Positions 1 through 9,700 of a stretch of DNA of 64,000 nucleotides are shown in pieces. Source of the DNA: Monosiga brevicollis MX1 (Eukaryota; Opisthokonta; Choanoflagellata; Craspedida; Salpingoecidae); assembly GCF_000002865.3 (NCBI RefSeq), contig NW_001865046.1, positions 703,492-767,491 on the forward strand. The letters run 5' to 3'. How positions within the stretch are numbered: the stretch's first letter is position 1; each line of letters opens with the position of its first letter. The notes below the pieces were generated by a model that ran no database searches, had not been told where the DNA came from, and saw only the letters and a list, made by a program, of their open reading frames with translations. The translations under genes were made by a program, and so were the position numbers.

Positions 1-497
1 ATACGAGAGCTCTTGAAGTACTCCATGCCAGCCGTGGTGTTTTTTTCGAGGCGGCAGAGCACTCCGGTATGCAAAACCATGGGACAATGACAGCGAGCAA
101 CAAAACACGACCAAAACTCCAGCCGGCACTTGAACATACCAGTAGCAATCAGGGGCTCAAAGCGAGGCTGCAGCATGAGCTGACGCAAAATAGACTCGTC
201 CACTGTCCAAATGTGGGTTGAAACGTTGTGTTTGGCCAAGAGGGCAGCGATAGATGCTTGTCGTGGTGGTGTGGTGCAGACGAGAGTGGGCACAAACCCA
301 TGCTCCAATGCAGTTGTCAATACGGAAAAGCTCTCAATGATGGCTGCGTCCTTGCTATTTTGTGCAGCACGAAGCTGCTTCAAAACTCGGTGTTGCTTGT
401 TGCTCACGTCGGGACGCTGGTGTTGCAGGCGTCGAGGTACGATGAAGATGCGCTGGTTAACCGGCCGGCGCGTCATCGGCTGCTCCGTCAGTCGCAT
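1..497 (-). CDS. Possible SpoU-type RNA methyltransferase, N-terminal part (partial)
   Basis: An open frame starts at an ATG at 497 and runs to about 140, where a GTATGT donor ends the exon. A second exon probably follows toward the window edge, so the gene is cut. The protein begins MRLTEQPMTRRPVNQ and holds VLKQLRAAQNSKDAA followed by an alternating helix/strand stretch ending VDESILRQLMLQ. This pattern recalls the substrate-binding N-terminal domain of SpoU/TrmH 2'-O-ribose methyltransferases such as mitochondrial MRM enzymes (inference). The catalytic SPOUT knot would lie outside the window, so the call cannot be confirmed. The start lies inside the 3' end of the GatC-like gene in another frame, a 41-base overlap on the same strand. 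Confidence 0.35.
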   Translation of the reverse strand, partial: MRLTEQPMTRRPVNQRIFIVPRRLQHQRPDVSNKQHRVLKQLRAAQNSKDAAIIESFSVLTTALEHGFVPTLVCTTPPRQASIAALLAKHNVSTHIWTVDESILRQLMLQPRFEPLIATGMFKCRLEFWSCFVARCHCPMVLHTGVLCRLEKNTTAGMEYFKSSR

Positions 498-984
498 CGT
501 TGATGCGAAAAGAAGCTTCGCGTGGCGAGTGAAAGAAACCATGTTCAAGACGAGGCAGCTGCTCCGCACTCAACGTGGGTGCTGGTTCATCGGAACGAAG
601 TTCAGTCGTTCTATTCAAAGAATGATAGCGCAGATCATGAGGCAACGCTGCATTCAAAGAATGATAGCGCAGATCATGAGGCAACGCTGCCTCTGAATAT
701 TCTGGTTCAGCTGGTCGAGTCGCCTCCTTGGTTTGAGATGACACGCACCGTGACGCCAAGACGACCAGTGGCTCAACAGTATCGTCGATGGGAGCGTCTT
801 GAACTTGAGCCACAAAGGCGTCGATTTGTTGCAGATTTGCCTTAAAGGTGGGCAAGTCGGCTTGGTTCACGTGGAGAGCGCTCAGCCGGGCCAAGCGTAG
901 GACGTCGGCGTCGGACCAGCTGCTGTCGGGGCTGTCTCGCGCCCGCTGGACGAGATCGTGCACCGACCACGAGGCGGCGGGCAA
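457..984 (-). CDS. GatC-like subunit of glutamyl-tRNA(Gln) amidotransferase, last exon
   Basis: The exon opens after a CTCTAG acceptor just above 984 and ends at TAA (457). No in-frame ATG lies upstream, so a first exon, perhaps with a mitochondrial presequence, lies somewhere above 985; I could not fix it. The GatC pattern is visible: DADVLRLARLSALHV, then a helix ending QIDAFVAQVQDAPID, then TVEPLVV. The late part (LRSDEPAP, LEHGFFHSPRE) matches the GatC C-terminal segment. GatC, with GatA and GatB, converts Glu-tRNA(Gln) to Gln-tRNA(Gln) in mitochondria (family knowledge). An insert of two copies of a 13-residue unit (AALPHDLRYHSLN) sits in the middle of the protein. It comes from a 39-bp tandem duplication and is unusual for so small a protein. 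Confidence 0.55.
   Translation of the reverse strand: MPAASWSVHDLVQRARDSPDSSWSDADVLRLARLSALHVNQADLPTFKANLQQIDAFVAQVQDAPIDDTVEPLVVLASRCVSSQTKEATRPAEPEYSEAALPHDLRYHSLNAALPHDLRYHSLNRTTELRSDEPAPTLSAEQLPRLEHGFFHSPREASFRINDATDGAADDAPAG
614..690. repeat. 39-bp tandem duplication inside the GatC-like exon
   Basis: Two adjacent copies of a 39-bp unit beginning TTCAAAGAATGATAGCGCAG (plus strand) at 614 and 653. They differ only at the last base. The unit length is a multiple of three, so the frame is kept and a 13-residue block is doubled. The near identity suggests a recent event. Confidence 0.9.
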
Positions 985-1738
985 CTAGAGTGGCATCCAA
1001 GGGCAGCCATGGCGACAGTGGTGGCAACGGCGAGGGTGATCGGATGCAGGGCCGAGAAGCGGGCAAGCGGCAACCCCAGACCCAGCGTTGGATAATGTGG
1101 CAGAAAATGCCACTACCGGAAAAAAATCCGCACCTGATAGTCGACGGAGCCCGACGGGGCAGGAGCGGGAGCGGAAGCGGGAGCGGGGTCTGAATCAGTG
1201 GCCAAACAGCGGGCACACTGCTGTACCCCGGTACCAACAGAGCACCGTCGGGCCAGTGCCAGTGTCAGTGCCAGTCTCCTCTGCATCATCGTTAAGAGAA
1301 AATTTTAAATACAACAACAACAACAACAACGAGAGATAAAAAACAACGGTGAGTTGGGTCCACGTGAAAGTCTGAATGAATTGAACTTAAAAAAATAGCT
1401 TGATAACAATAGCCAAAGCCACATGACCAACCGACCGTTATGGGGGTCAGGAAGTAGCCAATTAAGCTGGTGGAAAGATTTGTATGTTACCACCATGGTT
1501 TTTCCCCGCAAAGCTATTGACGCTCACACCCGCCAGACAAGACCTTTCACTGCCTTCGCTGCCCATGATTGGGTTCGGATGGTTGATAACAGGAGCGGAG
1601 CACTCGTATGGACAACAGGAGCGGGTACTACCATGGAAGGAAGGTTTAACAAGCATCGCAATGATATTTGTGGAAGGGCCAAGGCCAAGGAGCCCGAGGG
1701 AGCACAGCAACAGACGGCATCATCATAGGAAAAAAAGA
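985..1738. other. Spacer without a supported gene
   Basis: Probably contains the missing first exon of the GatC-like gene near 985-1250 (minus strand). The rest is AT-richer sequence with a short CAA run at about 1313-1330. I see no coding pattern with family resemblance here. Confidence 0.5.
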
Positions 1739-2556
1739 TTACGAGGCTGAACCAAAGTCGGCATGCGAGCCCTCTAGCGCGGCTTTGGCTTTGCTGTGAG
1801 AATTGGGTCCTGCAAGGCGGTCTACATCCGTCTCATCGGACACGCCCTCCAGGTTGAGCGTGAGGCGCGAGGTCTTGGTCGTACGCTTGGGCAGGCGACG
1901 ACGATTCGAGTCGGAACGACGCAATGACTGTGATGATCCAAATGAGCCCAGCAAAAGCAGCATCGCGCCAAAGTGAATGACGCGGCGTAAAGAGACCAGG
2001 CGGCTCCCTCTCTTTCTTTCATGATGGATGAGCGGGCCACCGCGAGGAAACGCACCGAAGAGCTGCCAGAAGTCTGGACATTGGAGAGCTTGGATTGGCC
2101 ACGACCCGAAGCACCAGATGAGGACCCAGGGCTGGCGCCTGAGGAGTTGCTATCGCCTCGACGAAAGTCATTGTGATCATCCAGCGTCATGCGCGGCGCA
2201 GGCGCCCCCGCCTTGGCAGGGGAAGGCGCTTGACCGTGATCGATGCTGCTACCAATGCTGCTGCCCATGCTGACATCACCGTCATCGACCACACTCTCTG
2301 TGGGCGCGTCCGTCTCTGCTGCCTCGCGAGTGTGGGAAATCTGATGCTCATCTGTGTTTGACTCGGTTCCGTCGGGACCGACAAATGCAGCGTCGTCGCC
2401 GTTGGCTGGCGCCAAGGGTATGACCTCCGCGGGTTCCAGCACGATTTTATCTTGTGATCGCGTGCGTAAACGCATCGAGCTCTCTTGCTGCCAATTGTGG
2501 GAGTCAAAACAGTGATATTTTTGGTGAGTCAAGTTTGGCGTCTTCCGCTCCGCCAT
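1739..2556 (-). CDS. Ser-rich, acidic protein of unknown function
   Basis: Two exons give one open frame: 2056-2556 and 1739-1927, joined by a GTGCGT..CACAG intron in phase 0. The start is ATG at 2556 (MAERKTPNLTHQK); an in-frame ATG at 2475 (MRLRTRSQDK) is the alternative. This gives about 229 or 202 residues. The first exon is acidic and Ser/Gly-rich and looks disordered, ending in Ser-Gly runs. The second is basic at its beginning (SLRRSDSNRRRLPKR) and ends HADFGSAS before TAA. There is no membrane segment once the intron is removed. I do not recognise a domain. It could be a nuclear or cytoskeletal linker, but nothing in the sequence decides this. Confidence 0.45.
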
Positions 2557-3033
2557 CGCTACGAACAGAAGAGCCACGCGCAACCAACCCGTGCAGTACG
2601 AATGCCACGAATGTGCATCAACTCGTTTTGCGGGGATGTCAATGCACCTTAGTGTTGGCGGATCCATCAGCACGTGTGAGTGGCGTACGGCAGGAGGGCC
2701 AGGGCACGGGCCGTACAAAGCAAGCCATGCACCAAGCCCATACCACGCTGACGTTCCAACAAAGGTGTGTCCATGGTCACGGCACGTTGACGCGGTGTTT
2801 CTTGATGTGGGTTGGAAAATGAAGTACGTGCGCCGGTATTGTCCGGTGGGCCGCCATCTTGTTTGCGACGACTCGGCTTGTCACGCTTGAAAAAGTTGCG
2901 CGTGCTTGCTCGTACACCTACGACGCCAACCGACGCATCCGGTTGCCACCCCATTGTCAACATGTACTCGCATCACCCAAACGTTCACGATCTTGGCACA
3001 GGTGCGTGAGCAAAGGCAAGGCCAAGCGAAGAG
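2557..3033. other. Spacer, nothing recognised
   Basis: About 480 bases between the Ser-rich gene and the end of the ankyrin gene. Short open frames occur on both strands but none has plausible splice partners or a recognisable domain. Confidence 0.4.
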
Positions 3034-4216
3034 CTACAAGAAAAACGTACGAGAGAGGACGCTTGTGGCCCGCCCACGAACAGTGTCGGCATTGCCATCG
3101 ATAGTCTGCTGCGAGGGCTCGTCCGTCGTGGAAACCTGTGCAAAGGAGTATCGATGCTCGCGCCTGCCGAGTCGAGGCAAAAGGTCGCTCCCCGTGCTGT
3201 CGTCCAAGGCCAAGCTGCGAGGTGCCTTCTCGATGTGCAATGACTTGGTGGATGCAGCAGATGAGGCTACATGCAAGCACGGATTGAGTAAGTATGGAGG
3301 TGCTGATTTAGCACTGGCATGAAAAGGCAGCGGTCCAGCAGAAAGTGCTATTGCTATGGTCCGACGTGCAAGTGACGACCCGAACTCAATCCCACAAGTG
3401 GCCGTACCAATTTGCAAGAGGTGATCCGCCATCTCAGCACGGTTGCGCGCCAAGGCGAGCTGATACGGGGTGTAGCCGCCAAAGCTGCGAGCTTGCACGA
3501 GCTGAACCCATTGCTCAGGATATTGCACGAAGATGACCACCAACTGTGGGAGGTTCTTCACCACGGCCCAGTGCAGGGCTGTGTACCCATTGTGGGAAGA
3601 CTTGGCCAGCAGGAGATCGGGATGCTCTTTGATGGCATCTTGCACCGACTCAATCCAGCCTCTCATGACGGCACGCAGAAAGGTCAGCTCATATTGTGGC
3701 TGCAAATGGCCCCACGCACCCAAGACAAGATACCAGGCCAGACAGCAAACCGGTCAGCAAGTGCGAGAAACACGGCCCATAGCCGGTCCATTCAGCCAGA
3801 AAGCACCACCTTGCTCCTGATAATCACGGCGTGTGTTGACTGACCGTGGGCAGCGGCAAACGCTCATCATCGCCCGGAGGGCCACCTTGGATCTGAGAAA
3901 CTGAGAGAAAATTACTGCCCCGTCGAACTGCGGCACCCGTGACATCGCGTTGCTCAAGCGCCTTTTGGCGCAACGCTTCACGCTGCTCCTGATCAAAATA
4001 CAACTGGCGACGAGCTCGATGATGATGTCGTATACCTTTGTCGTGTGCAGGGATGGTACAGATGAAAGCCACCAAACACAGCAAGGATGAGCTGAAAAGA
4101 ATGTCAGACTGAATGGAAAAGGCGAGGCGGCGCGGCTCCCGCAGCCCAGGATATGGCAGACTTACGGCGCCAATCATAAGTGGAAGCGACGCTGACAAAG
4201 CTAGCATCAGGATCAT
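3034..4216 (-). CDS. Membrane protein with C-terminal ankyrin repeats
   Basis: Three exons join in frame: 4166-4216, 3845-4108 and 3034-3699, with GTAAGT..TTCAG and GTCAGT..TGCAG introns, both phase 0; about 326 residues from the ATG at 4216. An earlier start or exon is possible because a hydrophilic stretch (EWAEWSHRPW) precedes the ATG. Order: two hydrophobic segments (MILMLALSASLPLMIG and FSSSLLCLVAFICTI), a charged helix (DQEQREALRQKALEQ), then two ankyrin-like repeats (NGYTALHWAVV; RSFGGYTPYQLALARN), then a Ser-rich tail. The WIESVQD..GYTALHWA..RSFGGYTP arrangement is like the ankyrin pair of Sosondowah (SOWAH) proteins, but those lack membrane segments. A further intron may lie after HLLQI, where a GTACGG donor occurs. 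Confidence 0.5.
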
Positions 4217-4425
4217 GGCCCATGGTCGGTGGCTCCACTCTGCCCATTCACGTTCACAAACGTTGCGTGTTGCATGGACATGGTCGCAGTTGATGCAACA
4301 CACAGACAAACAAACAACAGCATGAAAAGTCACACGCAAATCGGTGGCCAAGTCAAGTGAGTGGTGCAAAACAAGAGGACGTTAACACTACGGGGAGAGA
4401 TGGGCACGAGCGGAGGCAAAGAAGC

Positions 4426-6086
4426 TTACGCGGTGCTCGTGGAGGGGGCAACTATGGTCACATCAGCGGCAGATTCATCTTGATCGGGGCTGCCGGCGGC
4501 AGCCGAGGCCCCAGCGCGCCTATGATGCCGCGATAACAAGGCCGCGATGAACAAGGTCGCGATGAACAAGGGCGACGGGTCATCATTGACCAGCATTGAG
4601 GTACGGCTCTCGGACGCCAGCAATGTCACCTTACGCACCAGCAAAAGGTTTGGCCACCATCAGTTGATTCCATGTGAGTCTGAATCAAGGGCGTGAGTAG
4701 ACGCCCTAGAGCCATCTTGTCGTGATGGCTCTGCTCGCCAACTTTGTTTAGAATGGCGCTGAGGGTGATACCTTTGGGATGTTCGTTGGCAACACGCTGC
4801 ACCAAGCTGCATGAGTTGAAGCGTGTGGGTGCCACTGACATGATCAAGAACTGAGAACAAGAACAGCGACTGCTGAATGCCTTTCCATAGCTCAACAAAC
4901 CTCGAGGGCAGACAAGAGCTCCACCTTTTCGGGATTGGCAGACTGGGCCGCCGGCCGTGATGTGGCCATGGCACCACTACGGGGCCGGCTCTCGTTGAGC
5001 TCGGGAAGACTATCGCTGAGCTCGGAGGCCGCATCGCTGGCTGCCTCTGAAGGCGGGAGCACCGGCGACTGTGGGGGCTTGGGCGGCGCATGCTTTGGCG
5101 ACTGGGGGGGTTTAGGTGGTGCGTGCTTTGGCGATTGCGGGGGCTCGGGCGGTGCATGCTTTGGCGACTGGGGGGGGCCAGGCGGGGCGTGCTTTGGCGA
5201 CTGGGGAGGCTCGGGCGGCGCATGCTTTGGCGATTGCGGGGGCTCGGGCGGCGCATGCTTTGGCGATTGCGGGGGCTCGGGCGGTGCATGCTTTGGCGAT
5301 TGCGGGGGCTCGGGCGGCGCATGCTTTGGCGACTGCGGGGGCTTGGGCGGTGCATGCTTTGGCGATTGTGGGGGCTCGGGCGGTGCATACTTTGGCGACT
5401 GGGGAGGGCCAGGCGGGGCGTGTTGTGGAGGCCTCACGGGCACCACAGCAGGACCAACAGGCTCCGGAACAGGTGTTGAACTACTGGCTTGAAGGGTTGC
5501 ACTGGCATTCGATTCGGGAACCGCATGCATTGAAGTGGGACCATCAGATGACGCCTGAGTGGGGCGGACGCCCGAGGCAACCTCCGCGGCTGGTGCGGAA
5601 GGCGGGGCGGGTGGGGCAGCGGAGGGAATGGCAGGCTTGGCCACATCAGAGTCAGGTAGACTGGACTCACTTGCCCCCGATGCCGGTGCCTCCGCAGGCG
5701 GGGGTGGAGGTGGGTTCATGGACGCTGTGGATTTGCGCTCGGCAAGCGTCTGTTTCCACGTAAACAAATTGGTCCCTTCCAATTGCCGCATATGTCGCTT
5801 AATCAGGGGAATCAGTTTGGCGCCAATCAACTTGGGGTTACCTTCCTCGGGTAAAGGTACCGACCGCAATATAGCGTCCATGGTCACGCCATCAGGATGC
5901 TCCTCGGCAAAGACCTGTGAAGGCAAGGAAAGGCATCGGACCATGCTTGACAATGAGGCCAGCCCCTCCACCGCCCCCGCCCAAATAATAAAAATAAAAA
6001 AAAAGCAGCGACCTGCCTTTGGCCTCCATGATACAACCAGGACTTACTTTCAAACGCTCAGTGAGCGCTTGTCGTTGGGCAGCCAT
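4426..6086 (-). CDS. Protein with a duplicated ~55-residue domain flanking a Pro-rich repeat
   Basis: Four exons: 6048-6086, 4901-5914, 4630-4796, 4426-4519; introns have GTAAGT, GTTTGT and GTGACA donors and the phases agree. The protein (about 437 residues) starts MAAQRQALTERLK. The first domain follows: FAEEHPDGVTMDAIL, a linker, then LIPLIKRHM and an FTW end. A Pro/Ala-rich middle contains ten copies of an 11-residue unit (PPQSPKHAPPE with variants). The second domain has the same signature: VANEHPKGITLSAIL, LTPLIQTHM, FCW. Each copy looks like a small helical or winged-helix unit, but I recognise no named family. The intron at the start of each copy sits at the same place in the domain, which supports duplication of an exon-bounded unit. 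The PxxP-rich middle could bind SH3 or WW domains (inference). Confidence 0.65.
5068..5428. repeat. 33-bp coding minisatellite (Pro-rich, ten copies)
   Basis: Tandem 33-bp units on the minus strand encode PPQSPKHAPPE, with E/K/G changes at the last position and one H-to-Y change. Silent differences between copies suggest it is not newly expanded. The complementary strand reads as a Gly/Cys-rich open frame, a by-product of the repeat. Confidence 0.9.
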
Positions 6087-6424
6087 GACGTATGCGAGGA
6101 ATGGACCCAGAACAACCGCCTGTGTACACACAAACACACACGCACACACACACGCACAAGAGCTGCGCAGATCAAGGACAATCCAGCCTAGGGGCCGGCA
6201 ATGCCTGTTGTGGAGCCGAATCAGGAGCACACATTGAGAAGAAGATCGACAACATTCGCATTGGCTCGTCCTAGAGACGATCACTAGCGAGACAAAAGAG
6301 CTCGCCCTTCACTTTCTCAACCCGTACCCTTTGAGACCATGCTCTTTCCCAGCTGCGCCCCTGGTGGACGGAGCAGAGGCGCTGCCGTTTGACGCTTGAT
6401 GATGATCCCAATTTCTCGCGCGCG

Positions 6425-6508
<84 letters not shown>

Positions 6509-6755
6509 TTCGCTTGTTGTTTACCTTGTTGCTATTCAGTTTTCACAGCTGCTTAAATGACCAATTTTACTTCAAAAACATCCATGTAAATCCAAGCCAA
6601 CACCGCTTACCACCCGCAATAACCACAACAAGACAAGCGGCAACTACGTGTACAACAAGAGGTGAGTCCAAGGGCGCTCGAGACCTGCTGACAATTTGAG
6701 ATCAAGCACAATTGGTAGCGAGCTTTGATTTTTTTGGTCTGTTATGGGTGGGGGA
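6087..6755. other. Spacer with a long (CT)n microsatellite
   Basis: Sits between the start of the duplicated-domain gene and the 3' end of the ASK-like kinase gene. A nearly pure CT run covers about 6428-6506. A short CACA run lies near 6125-6160. No coding sequence was found. Confidence 0.7.
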
Positions 6756-9700
6756 CTATGATTGTGGAGACTGGCTGCTTTGGCGATGAGCCACAATCAA
6801 AGCCCAAAGACGGAGACGGGGGCCTAGCTTGGGCACCAGTAGCTGGAGATCGTCCTTGTCCACCAGTGTTAGGACCACGGTCAAGTCAACGTCCTCCTCC
6901 GCAAAGCGGGAAGCAAAAGCTTGGCAGTGCGCCTCGTTCAGGAGCTGCTGAAGTGATGAGTAGGCCCCCCTGTGTAAGGGTGGTGCTCGAGTTTTGGTGA
7001 ACGTGTCGTCCACCGACATCAGCTTTGTAAGCTTGGGCCGGGGGGCTGCGCTGGCGCTTGGAACCTAAAATTTGCAACAAGGTAGCTGTGTGATGTCCTG
7101 CCACGGACCAAATCGCCGCTGGATGCGATTTAGGTCTCGAGCCAAACTGACATACCGTGGTAGCCGCAACTAGTCGGCGTGAGGGTCCGGCTGGAACAGA
7201 GCCTTCCTCTTGTGAGCTGGTGTTGGCCGACTGCTGCGCTATAATCTGCTCCAATGTCTCCAGAGTCTCATCCAGGTCATGCTCAATGAGCATGAACGAG
7301 TGAGGTGCAAAATCCACCTTCTTGTTCTCCACCAAATAATCCACCAACTCATTCAAAATGGTCTGCAGCGTGCGACACAAACACCTTGGTGATACACACA
7401 AACTTCCTGCTGCCGGAAACGCTGGAAGGAAAAAAAAAAAAAAAAACAGAGGATCATCCAGAGATCGCTACCACGGCAAACGTCATACCTCCTTCAACAC
7501 GGGCACAGACGCCTGAATCAGGTCCAGATCCTCTGTTTCGGGCGAAAGTGCGAGTTTACGCTTGGTGTGCAGGTGGTCGTTTCTCAGTTGATGCTCTCGC
7601 AGTGCCTCGAGCAGGCGCTTGCCGCAGTCCTGCGTCAGCGGACGGACGCTGCCTGCTTCCGTGATGCCCGTCTTTTGCGTCACTAAGGCCCCGCACACCA
7701 TTGAGACCCAAAAACGACATGTGGCAAGAGCATGTGCATGTGCATGTGGATGAAAATGGAGATGTGGATGGAGATGTGGATGACATCTTGAAAGAAAAAG
7801 TTGAAAGAAAAAGACGAGGCGAAGAAGACGGGCGACCAGCACAGCAAGCCACAAGTGCACCCGCAGGCGTCTACGCACTCGTGGTGAGCCAGGTCTGCAG
7901 CAACCCGCTTTGGCGATCCTCGATGCACTTGTGCAACAGCTCATGCATTGCCCGAAGCTGTGTCTTTCGAGTCGTCGGATCATCTGCCATCAGCTCTGGT
8001 CTGCACATGAGAGCCATGAGCGCATGCACACGTGTTGTGCAATAACAACCAGCATCGTCGCAGAGCGTCAAGTCATTGGTGGACACATCTGAAGGCCTAT
8101 TTGTGCCCGGGACAGGTTGCAGAACAGTACTTACGGCAGATGATGATCCCTGATGAAGGGGTCCTCGAGCAGCTACGCAACGCATCAGGATCATCAGCAC
8201 TTGGTGGAAAACATGACTGATATGATGGCAGGGCTTGCGGCGGGGCTGTCCGTATGCCAAGGGAGGACGCGAGGACAAACCTCCGTGGTCGAAAGGCGCT
8301 CATCAGGATTGACCTTGAGGCAGCAGCAGACAAAGTTTTTCAACAACTCTGGAGTATCTGCCGGAATCGTCGGCACCTGATTCTCACTTTTCATCTACAG
8401 AGCCACGCAGAGTGTCGTCAATGCTTGGATATGCTCGGGTACGCACCCCTTCCCCGAGCTTCCGGCGATGCGGTAGTCAATTTGGTTGACGTACCCTCAA
8501 GACAAACAAGCCGTTTTGTCCGACTTCGGCATAGGGCATGGCACCGGTCTGCAGCTGCAGCACGGTACAGCCAATGCTCCAAATGTCTGCCGACTTGTTG
8601 TAGCCGCGCATGCTGTTGATGCGCTCGGGCGCCATGTAACTAATGATATGTGATAGTGCAGAGATTCAACCCAAGGGTCAGCAAAAGACAAGGGATAATA
8701 GCTCAGGCGAGCAAGCTACTGCGTCAGCATAAACCAAGCATACCGAAGAGTGCCTGTGACATCTCGATGACGGCTGTGCACGCCGCCAAGGGAGACGGAT
8801 AGGCCAAAATCAATCAGTTTCACCATGCCGTTATACATGTTGATCAAGGCGTTGTCTGCAAAGTCACCCTCAATGAGCCATCAACCCTCAACGCCTCGTG
8901 GAAAGAGACACCAGCAATACTATGCCAGAATGGGCTAACCAGGCTTGATGTCGCGATGCAGCACATCGGACTTGTGCAAATAATCGAGGCCCTATTTATT
9001 CAAGAAAAAAGCAGGCACGGGAAATAAAATAAAAAATAAAATAAATCGGAGAAAACAATGTGGATAAAGGTTTGCAAAGTGCGAGCCCCTCACCTCAACA
9101 AGTTGGCGCGTTATACGTTGCGCGTGCTGCAGGTTCATGCGCAGCAACCGCCGGGTGCTCTGCATGCTGCACAAATCTTGCAGGGAGCCGCCAGGAATCT
9201 AGGACCATCGAGAGCAAGAATTAACATCAAAGTGCGGCAAGAATTAACATCAAAGCGCAGCGTTAATGAGGGCTGGCGATCAGCTGCAAGACATCAAAAA
9301 TCTAGCCGTGCCCAGCAGGGCACGCACGTATTCCATGAGAATGTGCAGATCGTTTGTCTTCACGACCGAACCCAGGGATTTGATGATGTTGCGATGACTC
9401 CACGTTTGATGACGTCGCGCTTCCTCCAAATGGTTTTTGCGATCAAACATGTCCTTGCCCGCGAGTGGAATGACCTTGATTGCCACCTAGTCGTCAACAC
9501 AATCATTCCCCCGAGTTTGCTCAAGCAGAGCGAGATGCGTTGACCAGCGCCGCAAAGCAGTGCGAGCAATGCCTATCGTACCGGGGTCTTCAACTTGCCG
9601 AATGTGCCTTTGAACACTGCGCCATAACCACCCTTGCCCAGCATGATGCGCTTTTCTATGGGCCGATGGTGAAAAAAACATGAGTCCAACGTTGAAGAAC

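Noticed and set aside
4935-5763. Plus-strand Gly/Cys/Ala-rich open frames
   Set aside because: They are the complement of the 33-bp Pro repeat in the minus-strand gene; repeats keep several frames open.
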